NCBI GenBank assembly: GCA_030538155.1
Contig: JAUNUN010000010.1
Coordinates: 1 to 64,000 of the forward strand
Source of the DNA: a bacterium
GTDB lineage: Bacteria; Desulfobacterota; Desulfobulbia; Desulfobulbales; Desulfobulbaceae
Length of the DNA: 64,000 bases
Reading direction: 5' to 3'
Positions 45,176 to 53,818 of the stretch are shown piece by piece. Below the pieces are notes generated by a model that worked only from the letters and a program-made list of their open reading frames with translations, ran no database searches and was not told the origin of the DNA. Position 1 is the stretch's first letter. The number at the start of each line of letters is the position of its first letter. Both the position numbers and the translations under genes were made by a program.

Positions 45176-46240
45176 TCAAATAGCATTTCTCAGTATCTGG
45201 GCCAATCTCGGTCCCACCACCTGAAGGCAATAGGTACTCTCGACCATTCTCCGCCCGTGTCTGCCCATCCGCTGCCGCAAGTCGGCATCATTTAGTAATT
45301 GCATCAAAGCTTCGCCCCATTCGCAAGCTGTCTCAGGTAAAAATCCATTCTTTCCAACTTTCACAATTTTACGATTGACACCCACCGGCGAAGCAACCAC
45401 TGGTAAACAACAGGCCATGTACTGTATGAGCTTATAGCCGCACTTCCCACGTGCCCAAGGTGAATCATCTAATGGCATAATACCGATATCAAACAGTTTA
45501 ATAGAACTCACCTCAGTGTCTTCTGTCCATGGCCATGATTCAAAAGGCAAGTCACCTAAACTTTCCCTACCGGCTCCCACAGCTACAAAACGAACTGCGA
45601 GCTGAGATTGTAGTGATGCAAAAACACTTTCTAACGTGTGCAGGTAGCGGCTGGTCTTGGGAGTGCCTATCCAACCAACGACAAGAGGGCTCTTTGAAGC
45701 TTCATTTCGTGATTCTGAGACCGGGTATCGGTTCAGATCGATGACCGTTGGTATGATCTCAATTCTCGAGGCCCCAGCATTGCGAGCCCAATCGGCCAAA
45801 TATTCGTTGCCGGCAGTAACCACGGAAGCATAACGCATCACGATGTCAATTTTGCGCCCTAGAACCGCCCGAACTGGCCACAAACGGTGCAAACCATACC
45901 TATGGAATAGCGCGTCGTCATAATCCACCACATAGGGAATTCGTAGGGTTTTAAGCAATCGCTCGGCCACAGGCGGAAAGAAAGGCACTGCCTCTTTTTC
46001 AATCCATACCAATTCGTATTTACCGACATCAATAAGGGCCTTAAAGCGTTGCACATAAGCTAACAGCACATGTGTCCAAGTTGATCGCCCCTTATACAAA
46101 TCTTGCAAATAAACCTGAGAAAAGAAAGGTATAGCATCAATCTCCCAGCCGAAGGATTGAAGATATGGCAGATATTGCAAGGAACGCAGCCTAGTGGAAG
46201 CTCCCATGCGATCGTACCTGGTTAACAAAAGAATTTTCAC
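45176..46240 (-). CDS. Glycosyltransferase (GT-B type)
   Basis: The 354-residue protein starts VKILLLTRYDRMGASTRLRS. It contains PYVVDYDDALFHRYGLH, VVGWIGTPKTSRYLHTLESV, and FDIGIMPLDDSPWARGKCGYKLIQYMACCLPVVASPVG, a glycosyltransferase-1-like donor site. The GTG at 46240, overlapping the upstream TAG by one base, is chosen; the open frame extends 55 codons further without homology. Sugar specificity is unknown. It sits among three other glycosyltransferases. Confidence 0.82.
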   Translation of the reverse strand: MKILLLTRYDRMGASTRLRSLQYLPYLQSFGWEIDAIPFFSQVYLQDLYKGRSTWTHVLLAYVQRFKALIDVGKYELVWIEKEAVPFFPPVAERLLKTLRIPYVVDYDDALFHRYGLHRLWPVRAVLGRKIDIVMRYASVVTAGNEYLADWARNAGASRIEIIPTVIDLNRYPVSESRNEASKSPLVVGWIGTPKTSRYLHTLESVFASLQSQLAVRFVAVGAGRESLGDLPFESWPWTEDTEVSSIKLFDIGIMPLDDSPWARGKCGYKLIQYMACCLPVVASPVGVNRKIVKVGKNGFLPETACEWGEALMQLLNDADLRQRMGRHGRRMVESTYCLQVVGPRLAQILRNAI

Positions 46241-47229
46241 TACCCGCACCTTGGCTTGAAGCCGAATAGAACTTGAGGCAAATTGCGCCATAACATTCGA
46301 TAACCCTGTATCGTGTGCTTGATGCCATCCCAATCTCTTCGTATCACGCAATACAAGAGACGGCTGCACGGTTCCAGCACCATCGTTACTCCTGTAAGCA
46401 GCCAAGCCTGCCAGATAGGAAAATGTTTGAAACCATACAGGAGTCGACTACGCAAAGAATAAAATAAACGAATATCTTTGACTTGGCTGGAGGTGCCTCC
46501 ACCGGCATGGAAGGCCTGCGCCTCAGTGAGGTACATGCTTATATAACCCTGATTATAGGCGCGATAAGACAAATCAATATCCTCCAGGTAAACAAAAAAC
46601 TGCTCGTCAAAACCGCCCAAAGTTTCGAACAAAGGCCGCCTGATTAAAAAAAAAGCACCAATTACATGATCCACCCTAGCACTGCGCTTGTGGTCCCATT
46701 CAGTTATATGCACGCCTGTATGTCGGAACCCAGAAATTTTGTTTACGCCTAGCGCCTGCAAAACAAGCCGAGTTAAAGTTGGAAAACGCGCACACGTTCG
46801 GCTGACCTGGCCTTGCTCATCCACGAGTTGAATGCCGCAGATACCGACGCGATCGTTACCGACTTGCTCCATAAAAGTATGCGGCACTAAGAAAGAGTTT
46901 GCCCCCACCCGAGTGTCCGGATTCAAAAACAAAATATAGGGTGCACTCCCCTTGCTAGCTCCAAGATTACATGCCGCTGCGAAGCCAAGATTTTTTCCGG
47001 CGCGGATAACATCCACCTTGGGCAATTTTTCAATGACGTCTGCCGAGCCATCGATCGATGCGTTATCGATTACAATAATTTGCTCGATGCAACCGGGATC
47101 GTTTTCAAGAACAGATTCCACGCATTCACGAATTTGCACCCCGGCGTTCCAGTTGACAATAATCAAATCGATCGCGGTTCTTTCAACAGATAGGCGTTGA
47201 GGACTCCCACGGGAAGGAATAGCACCCAT
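46240..47229 (-). CDS. Glycosyltransferase family 2 (rhamnosyltransferase-like)
   Basis: The 329-residue GT-A protein has IDLIIVNWNAGVQIRECVES, IDNASIDGSADVIEK, FAAACNLGASKGSAPYILFLNPDTR (D-x-D-like metal site), and GGFDEQFFVYLEDIDLSYRA. It resembles WbbL/rhamnosyltransferases. The ATG at 47229 overlaps the polymerase gene by 67 bases. No other credible in-frame start precedes the conserved IVNWN, so this or an ATT start must be used. Confidence 0.87.
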   Translation of the reverse strand: MGAIPSRGSPQRLSVERTAIDLIIVNWNAGVQIRECVESVLENDPGCIEQIIVIDNASIDGSADVIEKLPKVDVIRAGKNLGFAAACNLGASKGSAPYILFLNPDTRVGANSFLVPHTFMEQVGNDRVGICGIQLVDEQGQVSRTCARFPTLTRLVLQALGVNKISGFRHTGVHITEWDHKRSARVDHVIGAFFLIRRPLFETLGGFDEQFFVYLEDIDLSYRAYNQGYISMYLTEAQAFHAGGGTSSQVKDIRLFYSLRSRLLYGFKHFPIWQAWLLTGVTMVLEPCSRLLYCVIRRDWDGIKHTIQGYRMLWRNLPQVLFGFKPRCG

Positions 47230-48473
47230 AAATAATCAAATTTTCCGAGATAAGGGTTTGTTGCATTGGCGATGAGAAAACAGCTTAAGCCAGTAAGTAC
47301 CGGAAAAAGGAGAGTTACGGATACGGGATTAGTACGCATCACTTTAATGCTTTTACAAAAAACCCAAGTAACAGCCGAAGAATAAACAAACACGCCTATC
47401 AACCCTGTATGGAATAAAAGTGCCATATAACTCAGTTCGTATGCCCACGGTTGATCAACACTTCGGAGACTACCACTGGCTGCGGCTCCAAGACCATTGC
47501 CAATTAGAGGAGACGCAAACCAACCTTCCAACAAAGCAAAAAATTGTTCGCGACGCAGATAGGAGGATAAATTCGACATGTCTGTAATGTCGAACGCACG
47601 TAAAAAATCTTTCCAGACCATCTGCAAGTCGACTCCGAAAAACGGCGACACCACGACCAAAAAAAAACATAAAAAGATTAGAGAGACAATTCGATTCAGT
47701 CTGAGCGTTTTCATTCTCACCCCAACCATAAGTGCCCAAATGATAACTGGTGAGAGTCCGGCTATAAGCCAGAAGGCACGGCGACCGGATACGAGAAGAG
47801 AGACTACGGCAAGGCAAAGACCAAGTAAAGCTGCTAGTCTCCACTTCCCTTTAAAAGGGCTTCGATCCCGTGGAAGCAACACTGTTGCCAGCAGAAATGG
47901 TAATCCATAAATAACTGTGGTCATGTTATACAAACGATATGCAACAACCCCCTCAAACGAACCGAAACTCGCGCCTTGTTCCTCAAAAATAGATGTAATA
48001 AATAGATTGATGCCGAATAGTTTTTCAGCGACCACCATTATTCCCATCATGGATGCAACGATTACAGCAATGAGGATAACTCGATAGAATGGGAAAAACT
48101 TATTCGGGGTGTGAAGAATGCCGATGAAAAAAACATACAAAATCGGCCACGCAACGAACACTGAACTAACGCGGATTGCTCCAGGGGCATCATTGAGTAA
48201 ACCGAGAAAAATGAATAAAATCGATGTTGTGATGGTAGCAAAGGCCCAATTCCGAATATGGGATGCTAATCTCCAACTGCGAAGCAATACAAACACGAAA
48301 CAATTGAATAAAAGAACAACAAGTAAAATTCCTCGTTCAATCTGGTAAGTAGTTGGAACGATGAGCATTAGAAAAAAAAATATATAACCAACCCAAGAAA
48401 ATAAGCGAGGTTTGGGAATAGATATACTGCCTCTTTCCTTAACGATTATAGCCTCAAATCTTCCTGACGGCAT
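47163..48473 (-). CDS. O-antigen polymerase/ligase-like (Wzy) membrane protein
   Basis: The 436-residue protein has about ten to twelve hydrophobic segments and a large loop containing the YLRREQFFALLEGWFASPLIGNGLGAA region, typical of Wzy/WaaL-type proteins. It is probably the polymerase that joins repeat units in the periplasm. Base composition is AT-rich compared with the cluster's flanks, suggesting transfer. It overlaps both neighbours by short stretches. Whether it is a polymerase or a ligase cannot be decided from sequence. Confidence 0.75.
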   Translation of the reverse strand: MPSGRFEAIIVKERGSISIPKPRLFSWVGYIFFFLMLIVPTTYQIERGILLVVLLFNCFVFVLLRSWRLASHIRNWAFATITTSILFIFLGLLNDAPGAIRVSSVFVAWPILYVFFIGILHTPNKFFPFYRVILIAVIVASMMGIMVVAEKLFGINLFITSIFEEQGASFGSFEGVVAYRLYNMTTVIYGLPFLLATVLLPRDRSPFKGKWRLAALLGLCLAVVSLLVSGRRAFWLIAGLSPVIIWALMVGVRMKTLRLNRIVSLIFLCFFLVVVSPFFGVDLQMVWKDFLRAFDITDMSNLSSYLRREQFFALLEGWFASPLIGNGLGAAASGSLRSVDQPWAYELSYMALLFHTGLIGVFVYSSAVTWVFCKSIKVMRTNPVSVTLLFPVLTGLSCFLIANATNPYLGKFDYLWVLFLPVGVLNAYLLKEPRSI

Positions 48474-49704
48474 TAAGCATCACCTGTGCGAGATATTTCT
48501 CTGAATATTCTTCCGGAGCAATTCCAACAAAATCTTTGGATATGATTGCTTGGTAAAATCTTTCAAAATCCTCTCGATTGTTATTTGAAATAATGTCAAA
48601 CAAAAATGCTTGGGGCAATTTTTTGCACATATTCCAAGTAGCACTATCTCGTTCTGTAACCACAAAAATTGGCTTTTTAAATAACGTGTATTCAAAAATC
48701 TTACCTGGTATAGATGCGTTTGATACACAAAGCAATAAAAATCCAGAAGTAGAAGAAGAAGAAAAAATTTTAAATAATAAATCCCTAGAGATTGATTTTT
48801 TAACTATAAAATTCCAACCTAAATTTTTAATTTTAAAAGTAAACGGTTCAATTAATGAATAATCTTCAGATGATAAGTCACCTATAAATTCAATCTCCCC
48901 TCTTGATTCAACTATCTCAATAAATTCCAATAATTTTTTTAGCAAAAATTCAGGGTTTTGTGAGTCTCTTGACCCAAGGAAGCGGCCTGCATGAATTATT
49001 TTTATATTATTTGCAGATTTTTCTATTTGGGAGTTTGTCGGCACCTTTAATAATGGATAACCATTTGTTAATACTATTATCTTTTCACGAATATTTTGAA
49101 ATCGCTTACAAAGCAGTTCTTGCCACTTTTCTGATGTCACATAAACATATGCGGCATCTTCAATAATCCTCCGTTCCAAGCGCCCTTCTTGCCAGCGCCT
49201 AAACGTTGAGCTACGCAATAACGGTTTGAGAGGTTCATCAATCCAACCATCCCGCATATCGACAATATGCGGGACATCAAATGTCCGAGAAAGTTTCCAA
49301 GCAGTTAAGTGTGCTGATTCTGGAGGGTTTGAAGACAATATAAAATTAGCATCATCTAGCGCCTCAGCCACCTTACGACTACGAGATACTCGCCATCCCC
49401 AAACAATCTCTGGATCGGGACAAAACAACCTATATGCCAGTTTCCGACGTAATTTATTAGGCTTCCGTGCAAATGATGTTGCAGTCTCACTTGGCTCCCT
49501 GTCCCGGTACAAACCAAGTGGGTCTCGTATCGTTATCACCTGTCCAAAAACTGTATCTTTTTGTCCATCAACTGACCCAGCACGAACAATGCAGACATAG
49601 TAACCATCCTCTACTAACCAGCGCACAAAACGGTCCACACGAAGATTGCCTATGTGCTTTTCATGACCCCAGAAGGAGGCAACAATTAACGCTTTTTTCA
49701 TCAT
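48454..49704 (-). CDS. Glycosyltransferase-like protein, AT-rich
   Basis: The 416-residue protein begins MMKKALIVASFWGHEKH. It includes VPHIVDMRDGWIDEPLKPLL, a GT-B donor-site region IIHAGRFLGSRDSQNPEFLL, and FKIFSSSSTSGFLLLCVSNASIPGKIFEYTLFKKPIFVV. It is therefore probably a group 1 glycosyltransferase. The coding sequence is the most AT-rich in the window, with many Lys/Asn/Ile codons. Two adjacent ATGs at 49704 and 49701 compete as starts; the longer frame to 49761 lacks homology. Confidence 0.72.
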   Translation of the reverse strand: MMKKALIVASFWGHEKHIGNLRVDRFVRWLVEDGYYVCIVRAGSVDGQKDTVFGQVITIRDPLGLYRDREPSETATSFARKPNKLRRKLAYRLFCPDPEIVWGWRVSRSRKVAEALDDANFILSSNPPESAHLTAWKLSRTFDVPHIVDMRDGWIDEPLKPLLRSSTFRRWQEGRLERRIIEDAAYVYVTSEKWQELLCKRFQNIREKIIVLTNGYPLLKVPTNSQIEKSANNIKIIHAGRFLGSRDSQNPEFLLKKLLEFIEIVESRGEIEFIGDLSSEDYSLIEPFTFKIKNLGWNFIVKKSISRDLLFKIFSSSSTSGFLLLCVSNASIPGKIFEYTLFKKPIFVVTERDSATWNMCKKLPQAFLFDIISNNNREDFERFYQAIISKDFVGIAPEEYSEKYLAQVMLNAVRKI

Positions 49705-49717
49705 TAAATTTGTTGTG

Positions 49718-50344
49718 TCAGCAGCGTTTAAACACAAAAAAACGGTGGTAGGGATTCTCAAAAACCAGGTAAGTCTTAATCAATAAACACAATCTACTGA
49801 GGTCACGAATTACACGGTTAAGATCATACCCCTTTTTGTTGAGTTCCCAGTAATGTTCACCGTCGAACACATGCTCAGTCTGTTTCAAGGTGGGTCGCGG
49901 GAAAAGCAAGGAACGGGTACCTAATTTTGGCACATGAAAACTGTATTGCCACGTCGCCCGCGCATCGGGGAGGCTGATGACCACATGCCGTCGACTGACT
50001 CGGACCATCTCTTCGAAGGCCAGCAGTGCAGACTCATAAGGCAGGTGCTCCAACATCTGAAAGGCACAGACAACATCATAGTGAGAATCTTCAAAGGGCA
50101 ATGCGGTGGCAGAACCAACAAAGTCGGGTTTGAGTTTCGGGTCGAGATCAAGAGTTTCTACAGTGAGTCCGGTTAAGGAAGCCACATGTTTGAAAACCCC
50201 AATTCCGGGACCGATTTCTAACACGTTAGACGGGTTAAGCCGAATAACCTCGTCTAATTGATGCCATACACTAGCCCAACGTCTCTTGGTCATATACCGA
50301 CCAAAATCGTAATGCATTTTATCAACTTGTTTAATCTCATTCAT
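49718..50344 (-). CDS. Class I SAM-dependent methyltransferase
   Basis: The 208-residue protein has motif I VLEIGPGIGVFKHVA near residue 41, ETLDLDPKLKPDFVG, and PFEDSHYDVVCAFQMLEHLPY, all typical of Methyltransf_11-like enzymes. It ends with an unusual basic FENPYHRFFVFKRC. Its place between the flippase and a glycosyltransferase suggests methylation of a glycan or terminal sugar, perhaps to control chain length; this is inference. It sits 13-15 bases from its neighbours. Confidence 0.85.
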   Translation of the reverse strand: MNEIKQVDKMHYDFGRYMTKRRWASVWHQLDEVIRLNPSNVLEIGPGIGVFKHVASLTGLTVETLDLDPKLKPDFVGSATALPFEDSHYDVVCAFQMLEHLPYESALLAFEEMVRVSRRHVVISLPDARATWQYSFHVPKLGTRSLLFPRPTLKQTEHVFDGEHYWELNKKGYDLNRVIRDLSRLCLLIKTYLVFENPYHRFFVFKRC

Positions 50345-50359
50345 GATTTACCAGCAAGT

Positions 50360-51655
50360 TTACTCAACGATTAATCTGCCGCTACGGTATATTATCCAGA
50401 GAATCAGCCACATATAAGCGACAATGCCGAACAAGGAAAACAAGGCGATCGAAACTACTGCATCCTCATACACCGCAAAGCCTAGCCACAGTGCAAAGAC
50501 TTTCGACCCTGTGCTAAAAAACTCATAAATCAGCAAGCCACCCTGCAGCTGTAAGGCCGGAACGGCGGACACGGCTGGTTTGTTGACATATTGCAGAAAA
50601 AGCCACACTGAAAGCCACTGCGCATACACTCCGGCAGTTTGCCATTCTTGGCCAAAAGCGAATGCGAACAGGAACGGTCCGGCAAAAACTATCAGCAAAT
50701 AAGGCACTGCCCCAGTTGCAGCCATACCTAGCGTTGCTCGAATGATCAGGGACCGAGCATTTTCACCTTTGTGAATAGCCTCCGTGATGCGCGGGTAAAA
50801 CACAGCCATGACCGAACTACCGATTAAGTTAGCAGGCAAAGCCAGCACTGCAAGGGCAATGGTGTACTGACCGGACGCGCTGGCCCCAAAATACGAGGCC
50901 AGCAGCATGACCGGCAGTGTTTGGGAAAAGACATTAATCAGGTTTTGCGGCGTCCTCAGTAAAGGAAAATCCCTGTGTTGGATGGCAAGTTCACGGATCG
51001 TTACAGAAGGGACCATCACGATCTGCGCCTCACCAATTTTTTTGGGCATGCGCTTCCACCCGAAAAAGGTCGCCGCCGTACCGATCAAAGTGCCAACAAC
51101 ATTGGTAACAATCAGTACCAACGCGGAAGGAGCTAAAACTCCCATGCCGGTTTTGGCTGCATTCAGCAACAGAGCAGTAAACACCGCAAACCTGGCTGTG
51201 AGTTGGTATGCTTTTTTGCGGATGAGCCATTGCGCGAGAACACTACTGAAGACGACAACCAACATGGCAATAGGTATTAGGAACAGAAAAGGTGCAATCG
51301 CCTCGGCATTGAGTAGTCGAAGCAGGTCGTTCCCAAAAAACATTAAAACAACCATGGTCAAAATGGCCATGGCAACACCAATAGCAATCGAGAGTTTTGC
51401 CAGCCCCACGGCATCGACATCACTCTTGGGCAGAACAATCGCGGTCGGGTAACCCAAGGCCGCAATTATGGAGAGTAGAGTGACCACGGACACAAACAGC
51501 CCTTGCAGGCCGAATGCTTCTGGCCCATACAGACGAGTGATAAACGGCGCAAAGAGCATATTCACCACCTGTGCTGCAGCGGTTCCTGTAGCTACGGTAA
51601 AAACGTTGCGGACAAAAGGACGTCCGGCGAGGCGTTGCAGTCGTATTATCTTCAA
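50360..51655 (-). CDS. Oligosaccharide flippase (Wzx-like)
   Basis: The 431-residue protein has 12 predicted membrane segments and the MATE/Wzx-type N terminus FVRNVFTVATGTAAAQVVNML, then ITRLYGPEAFGLQGLFVS. The central loop DFPLLRTPQNLINVFSQTLPVML is typical. Moves the lipid-linked repeat unit from cytoplasm to periplasm, then hands it to the Wzy-like protein. It is preceded upstream by the PglF/CapD-like gene after a 179-base gap. Confidence 0.87.
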   Translation of the reverse strand: MKIIRLQRLAGRPFVRNVFTVATGTAAAQVVNMLFAPFITRLYGPEAFGLQGLFVSVVTLLSIIAALGYPTAIVLPKSDVDAVGLAKLSIAIGVAMAILTMVVLMFFGNDLLRLLNAEAIAPFLFLIPIAMLVVVFSSVLAQWLIRKKAYQLTARFAVFTALLLNAAKTGMGVLAPSALVLIVTNVVGTLIGTAATFFGWKRMPKKIGEAQIVMVPSVTIRELAIQHRDFPLLRTPQNLINVFSQTLPVMLLASYFGASASGQYTIALAVLALPANLIGSSVMAVFYPRITEAIHKGENARSLIIRATLGMAATGAVPYLLIVFAGPFLFAFAFGQEWQTAGVYAQWLSVWLFLQYVNKPAVSAVPALQLQGGLLIYEFFSTGSKVFALWLGFAVYEDAVVSIALFSLFGIVAYMWLILWIIYRSGRLIVE

Positions 51656-51834
51656 GAGAGGTTCTTAGGCAGGACCAATACCGCTCAGAGGTTTCAGGTT
51701 CTTATTCATGACCGTAGGTCGCTTAGCTGCAGTGCAGACTACTAGATATTTGAATGAATTTCCCTGTAAACCCACTAATTTCGGCAGGTTACATGTTTTT
51801 GACTCTGCCGCCTTTCACGCAGTTCAACACTACT

Positions 51835-53805
51835 TCAGCAGATGGAATAATCAGCTTTATATTCAGGCACCATCTCATGCAGCACACTTTTTACGCCACG
51901 GCTGTCATGGTGAGCTGCCAGGTGAGCCAATCTTTCTAACTGGTTATCTAGAAGCGGTCCAGGTAGGCGAGTATCACTTTTAAGAACCATGATTTTATCG
52001 TGGCCGGTATCAACAATCCCCTCGCCCTCGGTGATCAACTCTTCATACAGTTTTTCACCCTCTCGCAAGCCAATATAGGAAATGGCAATTTCCGAATCCG
52101 GATCCTTACCGCACAGCAAGATGAGTTCCCTGGCCATTTCCGCGATTTTGATGGGTTGCCCCATTTTGAGGATGAAAATCTCGCCGCCTTCCCCCATGGA
52201 GCCTGCCTGCAGTATCAGTTGCGCGGCTTCGTCTACCGACATGAAATAGCGGGTTACCTCAGGGTGGGTAACAGTAACCGGCCCACCTCGCTCAATCTGG
52301 CGTTTAAATAGAGGAATCACAGAACCGGAAGAACCCAGCACATTGCCGAAGCGCACCCCCATGAAGCGGGTATTATGCGAATTCGGTGCTTGGATTTGTA
52401 TGTTCCAACCCTTGGTCAGGGTGCCGTCCCAGTTCGCACTACAGTAGGCCTGCATGAGCAGTTCCGTGACCCGCTTGGATGCACCCATCACATTGGCCGG
52501 CCGCACCGCCTTGTCGGTTGACACGAGAACAAACCGTTCCACCCCGTATAAAATAGCAGCCTCCATCACGAGTTGGCTGCCAAAGATGTTGTTATAGACT
52601 GCCTGCCACGGATTACGTTCCACCAGCGGCACATGCTTATAGGCAGCGGCATGAAAAACCACCTGGGGTTGGTATGAGGCAAAAACATATTCCAGCAAGC
52701 GGCGATCCTGTACCTTGCCAAGCACTGCTTCCGCATGAATGCCTTCGTGTTCATGGCGCAACTCCATTTGCGCCTTGTACAGATTCTCTTCTCCTGCATC
52801 CAGTAGGACAAGTTTACCGGGCGCATACCGTACAATCTGTCGGCACAATTCTGAGCCTATGGAGCCGCCTGCTCCGGTCACTAGGATGCATTTTCCTGTC
52901 AGATACGCGCCTATCTGAGCATGCTCCAGTTGAACCACGTCCCTGCCCAAGAGATCTTTATAATCGACATCCCGAATGTTCCGTACCGACAGTCTGCCAT
53001 GAACAAGCTCGCCGAAACCCGGCAGAATTTTATAAGGCAGGCCGCTCGCCTGGCAGAGCTTGACAACCCTGCGGATTTGCTGCGTGTCTTTCCCTGCGGT
53101 AGTAATCAGGATCTCCTGGGCATGGATACGCCGGGCATGAACTGCGACATCACGAACCAAACCAACAACCGACTTGCCGTGCAGCTTGTAGCCCACTAAG
53201 GCAGGGTCATCATCAAGCAGGCCGACCACCTTATAGGGTAAACTCTGATTGGCTTCGGTTTCGCGAATTATTTTTTCCGCTTCGTCGCCTGCACCAACAA
53301 GAATGATCCTCTTCTTTTCCTTTTTGAAATCCTGAGAAATGGCATGTTCACCATGAACAAAGCCGAATTTTTGATATGCCAGCCGAATCCCTGCTCGAAA
53401 AGACGATATAAAAAGGAACGTTAATATAAAATCGAGAAGAAAGACGGATCGGGGCAATCCTTCAAAGCGGCTATAAAAAAATATAACGGCAACAATAAGC
53501 GCTGTTGATACAATTGAAGCGTATAAAATATGAACAACGTCATCAAAGCTCGTATACCGCCACATACCGCGATACAGATCTGCCAAATAAAAAACCGGGA
53601 TTTTAAGGGCTAAAACTAAAGGAACGAAAGGGCAGAACGTGTGTGCGTAATGTGTGGGACTCTGAAAATCAAAGCGGATGACATATGCAAAATAATGGGC
53701 ACAGAAAAGAAGAAAAATATCAACAACAAGAATAATCCAAAAATTTGGCCTCCTGATTGTAAGAGCGAAAATAATTTTTTGATTTTGTAGACCTGTTGCC
53801 AACAT
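51835..53805 (-). CDS. PglF/CapD-type membrane nucleotide-sugar 4,6-dehydratase
   Basis: Converts UDP-GlcNAc to a 4-keto-6-deoxy sugar, the first step of bacillosamine-type sugars. The 656-residue protein has four N-terminal membrane helices, a CoA-binding-like middle domain (RIILVGAGDEAEKIIRE), then an extended SDR with LVTGAGGSIGSELCRQI. Downstream are FHAAAYKHVPLVERN and VSTDKAVRPANVMGASKR. The ATG at 53805 lies 26 codons inside the longest frame, which overlaps the upstream gene; the longer form is possible. Confidence 0.88.
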   Translation of the reverse strand: MLATGLQNQKIIFALTIRRPNFWIILVVDIFLLFCAHYFAYVIRFDFQSPTHYAHTFCPFVPLVLALKIPVFYLADLYRGMWRYTSFDDVVHILYASIVSTALIVAVIFFYSRFEGLPRSVFLLDFILTFLFISSFRAGIRLAYQKFGFVHGEHAISQDFKKEKKRIILVGAGDEAEKIIRETEANQSLPYKVVGLLDDDPALVGYKLHGKSVVGLVRDVAVHARRIHAQEILITTAGKDTQQIRRVVKLCQASGLPYKILPGFGELVHGRLSVRNIRDVDYKDLLGRDVVQLEHAQIGAYLTGKCILVTGAGGSIGSELCRQIVRYAPGKLVLLDAGEENLYKAQMELRHEHEGIHAEAVLGKVQDRRLLEYVFASYQPQVVFHAAAYKHVPLVERNPWQAVYNNIFGSQLVMEAAILYGVERFVLVSTDKAVRPANVMGASKRVTELLMQAYCSANWDGTLTKGWNIQIQAPNSHNTRFMGVRFGNVLGSSGSVIPLFKRQIERGGPVTVTHPEVTRYFMSVDEAAQLILQAGSMGEGGEIFILKMGQPIKIAEMARELILLCGKDPDSEIAISYIGLREGEKLYEELITEGEGIVDTGHDKIMVLKSDTRLPGPLLDNQLERLAHLAAHHDSRGVKSVLHEMVPEYKADYSIC

Positions 53806-53818
53806 TCCATGCACCCAT

